NCBI RefSeq assembly: GCF_900250115.1 | Contig: NZ_LT984804.1 | Span: forward strand, 1,627,301 to 1,691,300 | Length of the DNA: 64,000 nt | Direction: 5' to 3' | DNA from: Cupriavidus taiwanensis | GTDB taxonomy: Bacteria > Pseudomonadota > Gammaproteobacteria > Burkholderiales > Burkholderiaceae | In this document: piece by piece, positions 51,187 to 59,704 of the stretch | How the letters are laid out: the number at the start of each line of letters is the position of its first letter | How positions within the stretch are numbered: the stretch's first letter is position 1 | Translations under genes and position numbers: made by a program | Notes under the pieces: generated by a model | What the model was told of the DNA's origin: nothing | Database searches by the model: none | What the model saw: only the letters and a program-made list of their open reading frames with translations

Positions 51187-52040
51187 CCCCTCCCCAGCAA
51201 GCCATGCGGACGCAGCAGCAGCACCGCGGCCATGGCGACATAGATCATCAGCCGCGCGCCCTCGGGCCACAGCGTGCTCATCAGGCTCTGCACCACGCCG
51301 ACCAGCAGGCCACCCACCAGCGCGCCGGTGAAGCTGCCCATGCCGCCGACCACCACCACGATGAAGGCCACGCCCAGCGCCTCGACACCCATGAACGGCT
51401 CGGCGCCGCGGATCGGCGCGGCCAGCACGCCGGCGATCGCGGCGGTGGCGGCGCCCAGCGCGAACATCAGGCTGAACAGGCGGAACACGTTGATGCCGAG
51501 CAGCGACACCATCTCGGTGGACTCGCTGCCCGCGCGTACCGCGCTGCCCAGGCGCGTGCCTTCCAGCAGCCACCACAGCCCGATCGCCAGCACGCCGGTG
51601 AAGCCGATCACGAACAGGCGGTACTTGGGATAGATGAAGTCGCCCCACATCACCACGCCCTGCAGCACGTCCGGGGGCGGCACGTCGACGCCGAGCGGGC
51701 CCCAGCCGACGATGATGAGCTCCTGGATGGCGAGCGCCAGGCCCACCGTGACCAGGATGTGGAACTCGTGCGGCTGCGCATAGACGTGGCGCAGCATGAG
51801 CTTCTCGGTCAGCCACGCCAGCGCGCCGATGATGATCGGGGCGAGCACCAGCGCCACCCAGAAGTTCATGCCGAGCTGCAGCGCCTGGAAGCAGAGGTAG
51901 GCACCCAGCGCATAGAAGGCGCCATGCGCGAAATTGACGAAGCGCAACAGGCCGAACACGATCGACAGCCCTACCGCCAGCAGGAAGTAGAGCATGCCGA
52001 TCCCGACGCCGTTGATCACCTGCAACAGATAGACGTTCAT
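51183..52040 (-). CDS. livH: Branched-chain-amino-acid-type ABC transporter permease (LivH)
   Basis: 285 residues. MNVYLLQVINGVGIGMLYFLLAVGLSIVFGLLRFVNFAHGAFYALGAY is the standard LivH start; VVVVGGMGSFTGALVGGLLVG is the conserved second-half loop. It forms the membrane pore with LivM. It begins 109 bp after the binding-protein gene and overlaps livM by 4 nt. Confidence 0.93.
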   Translation of the reverse strand: MNVYLLQVINGVGIGMLYFLLAVGLSIVFGLLRFVNFAHGAFYALGAYLCFQALQLGMNFWVALVLAPIIIGALAWLTEKLMLRHVYAQPHEFHILVTVGLALAIQELIIVGWGPLGVDVPPPDVLQGVVMWGDFIYPKYRLFVIGFTGVLAIGLWWLLEGTRLGSAVRAGSESTEMVSLLGINVFRLFSLMFALGAATAAIAGVLAAPIRGAEPFMGVEALGVAFIVVVVGGMGSFTGALVGGLLVGVVQSLMSTLWPEGARLMIYVAMAAVLLLRPHGLLGRG

Positions 52041-52149
52041 GAGTCGTAGGGATGTAGCAAGCCGCCACGCTCGCGCAGCGGCGCGGCATGGGGCTTAGGG
52101 GTGCATCAGGTTGTGGTCTGGCGGGGCAGCGGCCCGCCGTGTCAGGGCC

Positions 52150-53352
52150 TCAGGCCATCTTGCACTGGGTCTGCCCGACCGGCAGGAAGGCCTTGCCGAC
52201 GCTGACGATTTCGGCGTAGTCGTCCTTGTCCTTCATGCGCGCCTTGGCCTTGCCCTTGAGCAGGTAGTAGTTCTTCAGCACCTGGTGGTCGGCGGCGCGA
52301 ATTTCCTCCGGCCCGGTCAGGCCCTCGTACTTCATGCCTTCGAGCGCGGCGACCACGGCCCTGGGGTCGGCGCTGCCGGCCTTGATCATGCCGTCCACCA
52401 TGATCTTGGTGCAGATGTACGAGCCGGCCAGGCTGTAGTTGGGATTGGCCTTGAACTTGGCCTGGGTGCGCTTGACCAGGTCGCGGTTCAGCGGCGTATC
52501 GACGCCATGCCAGTACTGCGCGCCGAAGTAAACGCCCTCGCACAGGTCGGCGCCTAGCGACTCGAATTGCTCCAGCCCCGAGGCCCAGGCCAGCAGGATG
52601 GTGGTGTTCTTCTTCATGCCGAAGCTGACCGCCTGGCGCAGCGTGTCGGCGGACTGCGAGCCGAAGTTCAGGATCAGCAGCACGTCTGGCTTGGCCGCGA
52701 GCGCATTGGTCAGGTAGCCGCTGAATTCCTTCTCGGTCAGGGCGTGGTAGCTGTTGCCCACGTGCTCGATGCCCTTCTCCTTGAAGATCGCCTTCGCCGC
52801 CGACAGCAGCCCGTCGCCGAACACGTATTGCGGCGTGATGGTGTACCAGCGCTTCGCCTTCGGCATCGATTCGATCAGCGGGCGCACGGTGCGCTCGATC
52901 GCGCCGAAGGTCGGCACCGACCAGCGGAAGGTGGCACGGTTGCAGTCCTTGCCGGTGATCTCGTCGGCCCCGGCGGTGGTAACGAACACACCGCCGAATT
53001 TCTCCGCCTCCTTGCCCATGGCCAGCGATTCGGACGACAGGATGCCGCCCGCGAAATAGCGCGCCGCCTTCTGCTGCGCCAGTTCCTGCACCTTGCGCAC
53101 CGCGGTGGCGGGCTTGCCTTCGGTGTCGAGCACGCTGTAGCGCAGCGGCCGCCCCAGCACCTGGCCATACTGGTCAATCGCGAGCCGCATGCCGAGGTCG
53201 GCAAATTTTCCGTTGGCGGCGAAGGCGCCCGACATCGGCACCGGGCAGCCGAATTCCAGCGCCTCGCCCGCGGCAAGGGCGCCGCGGCCATGGATCAGGG
53301 AGGTGGGAACGGCGGACAGCGCCGCCAGTTTCAGCAGGTCACGACGATTCAA
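52150..53352 (-). CDS. ABC transporter periplasmic substrate-binding protein (LivJ-like), Tat-type signal
   Basis: 400 residues. The signal MNRRDLLKLAALSAVPTSL carries a twin-arginine-like RRDLLK motif, unusual for a LivJ-type protein but common in this sub-group. The binding protein fold type I follows: EFGCPVPMSGAFAANGKFADLGMRLAIDQ, GGILSSESLAM, FVTTAGADEITGKDCNRATFR and GVYFGAQYWHGVDTP. It captures the substrate for the LivHMGF set. First gene of the seven-gene operon; a GntR gene is divergent, 427 bp away. Confidence 0.9.
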   Translation of the reverse strand: MNRRDLLKLAALSAVPTSLIHGRGALAAGEALEFGCPVPMSGAFAANGKFADLGMRLAIDQYGQVLGRPLRYSVLDTEGKPATAVRKVQELAQQKAARYFAGGILSSESLAMGKEAEKFGGVFVTTAGADEITGKDCNRATFRWSVPTFGAIERTVRPLIESMPKAKRWYTITPQYVFGDGLLSAAKAIFKEKGIEHVGNSYHALTEKEFSGYLTNALAAKPDVLLILNFGSQSADTLRQAVSFGMKKNTTILLAWASGLEQFESLGADLCEGVYFGAQYWHGVDTPLNRDLVKRTQAKFKANPNYSLAGSYICTKIMVDGMIKAGSADPRAVVAALEGMKYEGLTGPEEIRAADHQVLKNYYLLKGKAKARMKDKDDYAEIVSVGKAFLPVGQTQCKMA

Positions 53353-53779
53353 GGATCACTCCTCGTTATGTGGGGATCGGGCTGCACGGGGCGAAAGTCC
53401 GGCCAGTGCCATGGCCTGGCGCTGCACCGTCTTCCCGACATGCTGGTGACTTTCGCCCGGTGCCGACACTGCCCGAGCAAGAATCGAACCTGTTTATTCT
53501 ATTTATATGTATAAATAGAATAGAATCATCTTAGAAGTCGGCCGGAATCGTTGTCAACAAAGGAAAGGTCAGGGTTTACGCACCCTCTGCGCACGGCGCC
53601 ACGTGCCCCGCGCATGCGCCGACGGCGAGTCAGGAAGGTGCGCACCGCACCCTGGCCATGCCAGCCAATCGGGCAGCCCGCACACGGCTGGGGCAAGCCG
53701 CGGCGCCCGCGCCGGCGCGCTTGGCTAGAATGCAAGCGCCCAGGCCTTTATGGCCTGCGCGCATGACAAGGAAAGAGCA
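53353..53779. other. 427-bp divergent control region of the Liv/hydrolase operon
   Basis: Between the binding-protein gene (minus) and the GntR gene (plus). The AT-rich palindrome at 53495-53522 stands out. The remainder is GC-rich with no gene that I can support. Confidence 0.6.
53495..53522. promoter_or_regulatory. Perfect 28-bp AT-rich palindrome, probable GntR operator
   Basis: Arms TATTCTATTTATA and TATAAATAGAATA pair over 13 bp around a TG centre. The site lies 143 bp before the binding-protein ATG and 258 bp before the GntR ATG. Its length, symmetry and AT content in a GC-rich genome make it the best operator candidate of the window. Confidence 0.75.
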
Positions 53780-54604
53780 ATGGCGATGTTTCGGGAGGGC
53801 AAGACCGGGGCCATCGAGATCCGCAAGCAGAAGCGCGCGGACCTGGTGGCGGAAGAGCTCAAGCGGCTGATTACCCAGCGCAACCTGCGCCCGGGCGACA
53901 AGCTGCCGCACGAGGTCAAGCTGCAGCAGATGTTCTCCGTCAGCAAGAGCACCATCCGCGAGGCCCTCAAGTCGCTGGAGGTGCAGGGCCTGATCCGGGT
54001 CAGCACCGGCCCGGCGGGCGGCGGCACGATCGTGGAGGTGCCGCTGGATCGCACTTTCCAGCTGATGCAGAACTACCTGTTCTTCAAGGACGTCGGCATC
54101 GCCGACATCTATACCGTGCGCCGGCTGCTGGAGCCGGAACTGGCCGCCGGCGCGGTGCCGCATCTGACCGAGGACGATTTCAACGCGCTGGAGCGCACCA
54201 TCGACCTGTGCGACCCGGCCTCGGCCGCGGCGGCGAAGCCGCTGCTGGACCAGCGCCAGGAAGACCTGACCTTCCACGACATCCTGGCCGCGGCCAATCC
54301 CAACCCGATGCTGCGCTTCTCGTGCGAGCTGATCAACGAGATGATCCGCCAGCTGGTGGTGTTCGGCAACGACACCCCTGCGTGCGAGCACGAGAAATTC
54401 GGCGCGGCCAACGTCAAGTTCCACAAGCGCATCGTCGACGCCGCACGCCAGCGCGACGCCGAAACCGTACGCGCGCTGATGTCGGCGCATATGGAAGAGT
54501 GCACGCATTACGTCACGCGCATGAACGGGCGGGTCCATGGGCGGCTGGTGCTCGACTCCGAAATGCCGCGGCGCGGCCGGATGCTGCCGGCGGACGACGA
54601 ATGA
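53780..54604 (+). CDS. GntR-family (FadR/FCD subgroup) transcriptional regulator
   Basis: 274 residues; GGAAAGAG precedes the ATG at 53780. The winged helix reads LRPGDKLPHEVKLQQMFSVSKSTIREALKSLEVQGLIRVSTGPAGGG. The C-terminal FCD domain (IYTVRRLLEPELAAGAVPHLTE, FHDILAAANPNPMLRF, NVKFHKRIVDAARQRDAETVRALMSAHM) has the His/Asp metal-ligand pattern of FCD sensors. It is divergent from the Liv/hydrolase/M81 operon and probably represses it through the 28-bp palindrome. Confidence 0.9.
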   Translation: MAMFREGKTGAIEIRKQKRADLVAEELKRLITQRNLRPGDKLPHEVKLQQMFSVSKSTIREALKSLEVQGLIRVSTGPAGGGTIVEVPLDRTFQLMQNYLFFKDVGIADIYTVRRLLEPELAAGAVPHLTEDDFNALERTIDLCDPASAAAAKPLLDQRQEDLTFHDILAAANPNPMLRFSCELINEMIRQLVVFGNDTPACEHEKFGAANVKFHKRIVDAARQRDAETVRALMSAHMEECTHYVTRMNGRVHGRLVLDSEMPRRGRMLPADDE

Positions 54605-54632
54605 AGCGCGCACCGGCGCAGCCGCGCTCGCG

Positions 54633-55853
54633 TCAGCCGGCCGCGTCCAGACGCAGCGCCGCCCGCTTCAGCCGCGCCACGCCTGCGGCGATCTGCTCCG
54701 GCGCCGCCCCCGCGAACGAGAGCCGGAACGCGGGCCGTGCGCGGCGCTGCGCGTAGAAGCCGGCCCCGGGGACGAACAGCACTTTTTCCGCGATCGCATG
54801 CGGCAGCAGCGCGGCGGCATCGTCGATGTCTTCCAGCGCAGCCCACAGGAACATGCCGCCGGCGGGCAAGCCGAAGCGGATGCGCTCGCCGAAGGCCAGC
54901 CGCAATGCCTCGGCCAGCCGGTCGCGTCGGTCGCGATAGCACGCGATCTCGCGCTCCACCTGCGCTGGCAGGCGGCCGTCCGCCAGGTATTGCGTGACCG
55001 CCAGCTGGAGCCACGGCGGCGTGCACAGATCCGACACCTGCTTGGCGATCACCGCGCGGCGGATGATTTCCGGCGCGGCCACCATCCAGCCGATGCGCAG
55101 GCCGGGCGCCAGCGTCTTCGACAGGCTGGCCAGGTGCACCAGCCACGGACGGGCGCCCGGCACCTGGTCACACAGCGCCAGCAGCGACGGCGGCGCGGCG
55201 CCGTCGAAGCTCAGCGCGCCATAGGGATCGTCTTCGACCAGCACCACCTGGTGCCGCGCCGCCAGCTCCAGCAGGCGCAGCCGGCGCGCGGGCGACAGCG
55301 TGGCGCCGGTCGGGTTGGCGAAGGTCGGCACCGTGTAGATCAGCCGCGGGCGCACCGCGCCGTCGGCCAGCATCGCCGCCAGCGCGTCGACGTCCATGCC
55401 GTGCTGGTCGGAGGGCACGCCGCGCACGTCGGCGCCGGCCAGCCGCAGCGCCTGCAGCGTCGCCGAATAGGTCGGCTCCTCGACCAGAACCACGCTGCCC
55501 GGCTCGACCAGCGCGCGCACCAGGAAATCGAAACCCTGCTGCGAGCCGCTGGTGACGAGCAGTTGATCCCGCGTCACGGCGGCGCCGCGCTCCGCCATCA
55601 GCACCCCGAGCGCATCGCGCAGCGCCGGCGCGCCTTCGGTGGCGCCGTACTGCAGGCATTCGGCGGGCCGCTCGCGCAGCGCCTGCGCCGACGCGGCGCC
55701 GATGCCGTCGGCATCGAACAGCGCGGCGGACGGGTAGCCGCCCGCGAACGAGATCATCTCCGGATCCGACAGGTACTTGAACAGCTCGCGGATCGGCGAG
55801 CCTTCCGGCTCGCGCAGCGCGGGAACGAACGGGTAGGCGGCGGTCATGGTCAC
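54633..55853 (-). CDS. PLP-dependent fold-type I aminotransferase (2-aminoadipate aminotransferase/LysN-like)
   Basis: 406 residues (404 from the second Met). GSPIRELFKYLSDPEMISFAGGYPSAALFD resembles the N-terminus of LysN-type enzymes. LLVTSGSQQGFDFLVRALVEPG, YTVPTFANPTGATLS and the PLP lysine K246 in SLSKTLAPGLRIGW are in order, followed by RLSFAGAAPE with the carboxylate Arg. It has no helix-turn-helix, so it is not a MocR regulator. Next to a 2-oxoadipate-type enzyme, 2-aminoadipate is the likely substrate; that is inference. It starts 7 bp after the DUF1338 gene. Confidence 0.88.
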   Translation of the reverse strand: MTMTAAYPFVPALREPEGSPIRELFKYLSDPEMISFAGGYPSAALFDADGIGAASAQALRERPAECLQYGATEGAPALRDALGVLMAERGAAVTRDQLLVTSGSQQGFDFLVRALVEPGSVVLVEEPTYSATLQALRLAGADVRGVPSDQHGMDVDALAAMLADGAVRPRLIYTVPTFANPTGATLSPARRLRLLELAARHQVVLVEDDPYGALSFDGAAPPSLLALCDQVPGARPWLVHLASLSKTLAPGLRIGWMVAAPEIIRRAVIAKQVSDLCTPPWLQLAVTQYLADGRLPAQVEREIACYRDRRDRLAEALRLAFGERIRFGLPAGGMFLWAALEDIDDAAALLPHAIAEKVLFVPGAGFYAQRRARPAFRLSFAGAAPEQIAAGVARLKRAALRLDAAG

Positions 55854-55860
55854 GCCGGCC

Positions 55861-56883
55861 TCAGCATTGCGCGGCGGTCATCTTGAAGATGCCCTGCGCG
55901 TTGCCCGCATCGAAACCCAGGTCGGTGCGCGTGACCGCCTGCGCGTCATCGACATAGCGGTCGCGGGTGATGAACTCGTAGAACGAGCCCGGCACTTCGC
56001 GCACCACCTCGGCGCCGTCCGCGCCGACAAAGGCGCGCCGCACCGGGTCGGCGCGGAACGCGGTCTGGCGCACGCGGCCGCTGCGCGACACTTCCACCTT
56101 GTCCTTGATCGGCCGCCCCAGCCGCTTCTGCGCCTCGGCCAGCGCGAATACGTCTTCGACGCGGTCGGTGGCGTGGTTGAAGGCATTGCCCTCGGTCGCG
56201 ATCCACGCCATCTCCGCCGATTCGGCCAGCAGCGCCTCGTAGTCGGCCAGCCGCGGCGTTGCGTGATGGCGCTCGAAGCAGCGCGCCAGCGCACCGATCA
56301 GCTCGCCGGCATCCGCCTGCGGCAACGACCCTTCGCGCTCGAGTTCCCACAGCAGTGCCTGCGCGCGCGGCGTGAGCGGATCGACCGAGGTTTCGAGCAC
56401 GCGGCTGACGGCCTGCTGGAAGCCTGCGCTGAAGCGCTCGGGGTGCAGCTCGCTGACAAAGAACTGCGCGATCTCTTCCGGCGCGTCTTCATGCGCGTAC
56501 GAGCGGCCGGTCATGCCGATGCGGTCGAGCGGATAGGTGCCGTTGAGGCGGTAGCCCAGCGGACGCAGGATGCGCGTGAAGGCGGCCTCGCCGGCGGGCA
56601 GCGCGCCGTGGTCGGGCCAGCGCACCGTGCGCAGCGCGCCATGGTCGAAGTGGACCTTGCCGCCCGCGCCGGCCAGGTCTTCGGTGTAGGCCTTGCCGGT
56701 CGGCACGCGCTCGAGGATGCCGGCGAACAGCACCAGGTTCAGCGCGTGGGCAATCTCGGCGCGCGACGCGTGACCCGCGGCACCGGCCGGCAGTTGCGCG
56801 GGCGCGCTCACCAGCGCGGACAGGCGTTCGGCGCCGGTGGCGCCAAGGTGCAGGGAAACGAGTTGGTTGAGGTTATTGCTCAT
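55861..56883 (-). CDS. DUF1338/HglS-type 2-oxoadipate dioxygenase/decarboxylase
   Basis: 340 residues from ATG 56883; a TTG at 56928 is less likely. VHFDHGALRTVRW (metal His), TEGNAFNHATDRVEDVFAL (second His) and EVPGSFYEFITRDRYVDD (metal Glu) match the iron-binding residues described for HglS of Pseudomonas, which turns 2-oxoadipate into D-2-hydroxyglutarate in lysine breakdown. The protein is shorter than HglS (about 450 residues) but keeps the catalytic core. The aminotransferase gene follows directly, and a Bug gene precedes it by 54 bp. Confidence 0.8.
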   Translation of the reverse strand: MSNNLNQLVSLHLGATGAERLSALVSAPAQLPAGAAGHASRAEIAHALNLVLFAGILERVPTGKAYTEDLAGAGGKVHFDHGALRTVRWPDHGALPAGEAAFTRILRPLGYRLNGTYPLDRIGMTGRSYAHEDAPEEIAQFFVSELHPERFSAGFQQAVSRVLETSVDPLTPRAQALLWELEREGSLPQADAGELIGALARCFERHHATPRLADYEALLAESAEMAWIATEGNAFNHATDRVEDVFALAEAQKRLGRPIKDKVEVSRSGRVRQTAFRADPVRRAFVGADGAEVVREVPGSFYEFITRDRYVDDAQAVTRTDLGFDAGNAQGIFKMTAAQC

Positions 56884-56937
56884 GATGCAGGGAGGGCCCC
56901 AAGGGCTTGCTAACGGGAGAGAAATCAATGACGGCTT

Positions 56938-57930
56938 TCAGTCCACCGAAGCGCCGGACAGGCGCACGATCTCGCCCCACTTCTGGCGGTCTTTCTTCAG
57001 CACCTCGGCGAAGGCTTCAGGGGTGCTCGGCGCCGGCTCGGCACCGAGGTCGCGCATGCGCGCCTGCACGGCGGCATCGCCGAGCGCGCGCGCCAGGTCC
57101 TGGCTGATCTTCTGCGCCACCGCGCTGGATACGCCGCGCGGCGCCAGCAGGCCGAACCACGGGCTGGCGTCGAAGCCCGCCACCGGCCCGGCGGCGGCCA
57201 CGGTCGGCACGTTGGGCAGCGCCGACGAGCGCGCCGGCGTGGTCACCGCCAGCGCCTTGAGCTTGCCGGAGCGCACGAACGGCAGCGACGCCGGCAGGTT
57301 GTCGAACATCACGTCGACGCTGCCGCCCATCAGGTCGGCGATCGCCGGGCTGCTGCCCTTGTAGGCGACGTGGCTCATCTCGGTGCCGGTCATGCGCTGG
57401 AACAGCTCGCCGGCCAGGTGGGTCGAGGTGCCGTTGCCCGCCGACGCCATGTTGACGCGCTTCGGGTTGGCCTTCAGGTAGGCGATGAACTCCGCCAGCG
57501 TCTGCACCTGGGCACGCTCGGCAAAGGCCGGCGACAGCACCACCACGTTGGGCACGCGCGCCACCATCGTCACCGGCGCGAAATCGGCCACGGCGTCGTA
57601 GGGCAGCTTCTTGTACAGGGTGGGGTTGATGCCGAACTCGCCCACCGAGCCCATCAGCAGCGTATAGCCGTCGGCGCTGGACTTGGCGGCGACGCCGGTG
57701 CCGACGATGCCGCCCGCGCCGGGGCGGTTCTCCACCAGGACCGGCTGCTTCCATTGCAGCGCGAGCCGCTCGCCGACCAGCCGCGCCACCATGTCGGTGG
57801 TGCCGCCCGGCGGGTACGGCACGATGATGCGGACGGGCTTGGCGGGGAACTCCTCGGCGGCGACGATGCCGGAAACGGTCATGCCAAAGGCGAAAGTGCC
57901 GGCGGCCAGCGCGCTGAACAAGCGTTGCAT
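56938..57930 (-). CDS. Bug-family periplasmic solute-binding protein
   Basis: 330 residues. A signal peptide ends near GIVAA (residue 25). EFPAKPVRIIVPYPPGGTTDMVARLVGERL and VENRPGAGGIVGTGVAAKSSADGYTLLMGS are Bug signatures. First gene of the operon with the HglS-type enzyme and aminotransferase; no TctAB genes nearby. Bug proteins bind dicarboxylates or aromatic acids, so an adipate-type ligand is plausible. A LysR gene is divergent, 158 bp away. Confidence 0.9.
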   Translation of the reverse strand: MQRLFSALAAGTFAFGMTVSGIVAAEEFPAKPVRIIVPYPPGGTTDMVARLVGERLALQWKQPVLVENRPGAGGIVGTGVAAKSSADGYTLLMGSVGEFGINPTLYKKLPYDAVADFAPVTMVARVPNVVVLSPAFAERAQVQTLAEFIAYLKANPKRVNMASAGNGTSTHLAGELFQRMTGTEMSHVAYKGSSPAIADLMGGSVDVMFDNLPASLPFVRSGKLKALAVTTPARSSALPNVPTVAAAGPVAGFDASPWFGLLAPRGVSSAVAQKISQDLARALGDAAVQARMRDLGAEPAPSTPEAFAEVLKKDRQKWGEIVRLSGASVD

Positions 57931-58052
57931 GTTGTTTTTTCCTGTCTACCTGATGGTTGTCGTTATGGCGGCGCCGCGGGTGGGGGCTGCGGGACCAGGG
58001 GTGAATCATTTCTCATCAAGTCCACCGATTCAAGCGAGATTTCGGTATAGGA

Positions 58053-58071
58053 TGATGACTTTATGTCATCA
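58053..58071. promoter_or_regulatory. Dyad in the Bug/LysR divergent region
   Basis: TGATGAC-TTTAT-GTCATCA, a perfect 7-bp-arm dyad 17 bp before the LysR ATG. TATAGG just upstream could be its -10 element, so autoregulation is likely. Confidence 0.55.
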
Positions 58072-58088
58072 ACTGCCCTCCCTCCCCC

Positions 58089-59030
58089 ATGCGGCAACGC
58101 CTTCCCAGCCTTTCCAGCCTGCGCGCCTTCGAAGCGGCCGCGCTGCACCTGAACCTGCGTCGCGCCGCCGCCGACCTGTTCATCACGGAAAGCGCGGTAT
58201 CGCGCCAGATTGCCGCGCTGGAAAGCCTGCTCGGCGTGCAGCTCTTCCACCGCGCCAACCAGCGCATCACGCTGACCGCGGCCGGTGCGCTCTACAGCGT
58301 CCAGGTGCGCGAGATGCTGCGCAAGCTGCAGCGCGACACGCTGGAGGTGATGGCGCATGAGGGCGCCGGCGGCACTGTCGAACTGGCGTGCGTGCCGACC
58401 CTCGCGGTCGAATGGCTGATCCCGCGGCTGCCCGACTTCTACGCGCGGCATCCCAAGGTGGTAGTCAATATCAGCGCCCAGTCCGACGTGTTCCTGTTCG
58501 ACGGCACGCCCTACGACGCGGCGATCCATTTCGGCGAAGCGGTCTATCCCGGCGCGCGCGCGGACCTGTTGTTCGGGGAGGAATCCGTGGCGGTGTGCCA
58601 CCCGCAGTTGTTCGGCCGCAAACGGCGCATCGACGCGCACGACATCGCCCACGCGCCGCTGCTGCACCTCGCCACGCGCAGTTTCGGCTGGAAGCAATGG
58701 ATGGAAGCGGCCGGCATCGACGACGTCAACGCCGTGCGCGGCGCCCGCTTCGACCACCACAGCATGGTGATCGCCGCGGCGCGGGCCGGCCTGGGCATCG
58801 GCCTGGTGCCGCGTTTCCTGGTGGGAGAGTACCTGGCGAGCAGGCAACTGGTGAGCCCCGTGGCGCGCTCGTTGCGCTCCACCAGCGCGTATTACCTGGT
58901 CCAGCCCGATACGCGCCCGATGAGCCATGCCATGCAGCATCTGCGTGCGTGGCTGCTGGAGGCGGCGGTGACCTTTGCCAGGGGGCAGGCTACGGGGTCA
59001 TGCGCATCGGAGCCGGCCACGCACGAGTAA
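58089..59030 (+). CDS. LysR-family regulator of the Bug/HglS operon (GcvA-like)
   Basis: 313 residues. MRQRLPSLSSLRAFEAAALHLNLRRAAADLFITESAVSRQIAALESLLG is the DNA-binding domain; VELACVPTLAVEWLIPRLPDFYARHPKV starts the effector domain. It is divergent from the Bug/DUF1338/aminotransferase operon and probably controls it, sensing an intermediate of that path. A dyad lies between. Confidence 0.9.
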   Translation: MRQRLPSLSSLRAFEAAALHLNLRRAAADLFITESAVSRQIAALESLLGVQLFHRANQRITLTAAGALYSVQVREMLRKLQRDTLEVMAHEGAGGTVELACVPTLAVEWLIPRLPDFYARHPKVVVNISAQSDVFLFDGTPYDAAIHFGEAVYPGARADLLFGEESVAVCHPQLFGRKRRIDAHDIAHAPLLHLATRSFGWKQWMEAAGIDDVNAVRGARFDHHSMVIAAARAGLGIGLVPRFLVGEYLASRQLVSPVARSLRSTSAYYLVQPDTRPMSHAMQHLRAWLLEAAVTFARGQATGSCASEPATHE

Positions 59031-59059
59031 AGGGCGCCGTTGATACCGGCGCTGCACCG

Positions 59060-59609
59060 CTATCCCTTTTCTCCTCGCCACACCTGCTGCAGCTCCCACG
59101 CCGGCGCCTCGCCCGCCGGCTGCGGCAACGCCTGGGCCTCGGCCAGCATGGCGCCGGCCTGCGCCTGCAGCTTGTCGAGGCAGCGCGACAACACCCGCGC
59201 CTCTTCGGCCGTCAGGCAAGCGGCCAGCTGCGTATTGAACTCACGCGCCTGCGCAAAGGCGCTGCGGTAAACCGCTTCGCCCTCTTCCGTCAAGGTGAAC
59301 GCGGCCGCGCGCCGGTCCTGCGCGCGTGTCCCGGCGCACCAGGCCGCGTTCCACCAGCGCGTGGACGGCGCGGCTGGCCAGCACCTTGTCGAGGCCGGCG
59401 CTCTCCGCCAGTTCGGTCAGCCGCGTGCCGGGCTGCTCGCCCAGGAATGCAATCATGCGCCATTCGCGCCGCGTCACGCCCGCCCGCGCGCGCAGGTGCA
59501 GCGCGGCCGCGCCCAGCGCGACGCGGTTCAGGTGATAGACCCGGTAGTTGATGAAATCGGCCAGGCGCCGCGGCCGCTGCAGGCGGTTGCCGCCGTTGTC
59601 GTGTGCCAT
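59060..59609 (-). pseudogene. MarR-family regulator gene with an internal frameshift
   Basis: From ATG 59609 the frame codes FINYRVYHLNRVALGAAALHLRARAGVTRREWRMIAFLGE and VLASRAVHALVERGLVRRDTRA, a clear MarR winged helix. Near 59324 the family sequence leaves this frame; the other frame continues with the normal wing and dimer helices TEEGEAVYRSAFAQAREFNTQLAACLTAEEARVLSRCLDKLQ to a stop at 59060. The break lies in a CG-repeat (ACGCGCGCAGG), consistent with loss of one CG pair. It may be a real inactivation or a sequencing error. The divergent Bug/sulfatase operon would be its target. Confidence 0.75.
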
Positions 59610-59626
59610 GCCACATCCGCAATTAG

Positions 59627-59639
59627 TTGACTTTGTCAA
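59627..59639. promoter_or_regulatory. MarR-type operator dyad
   Basis: TTGAC-TTT-GTCAA, with AT-rich flanks, sits in the 95-bp gap between the MarR gene and the Bug gene. Form and position match MarR-family sites. Confidence 0.55.
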
Positions 59640-59704
59640 TTATATCGACGGGTGTTAGCTTCCTCTCCATGCCGGCCGCCGGCGCACAACAGACAGGAGA
59701 CATC

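Noticed and set aside
50188..52089. Single long frame covering livM and livH
   Set aside because: The upstream section is a shadow of livH in another frame; livM starts at 51186 with its own ribosome site.
54633..55853. MocR-type transcriptional regulator
   Set aside because: The aminotransferase has no N-terminal winged-helix domain.
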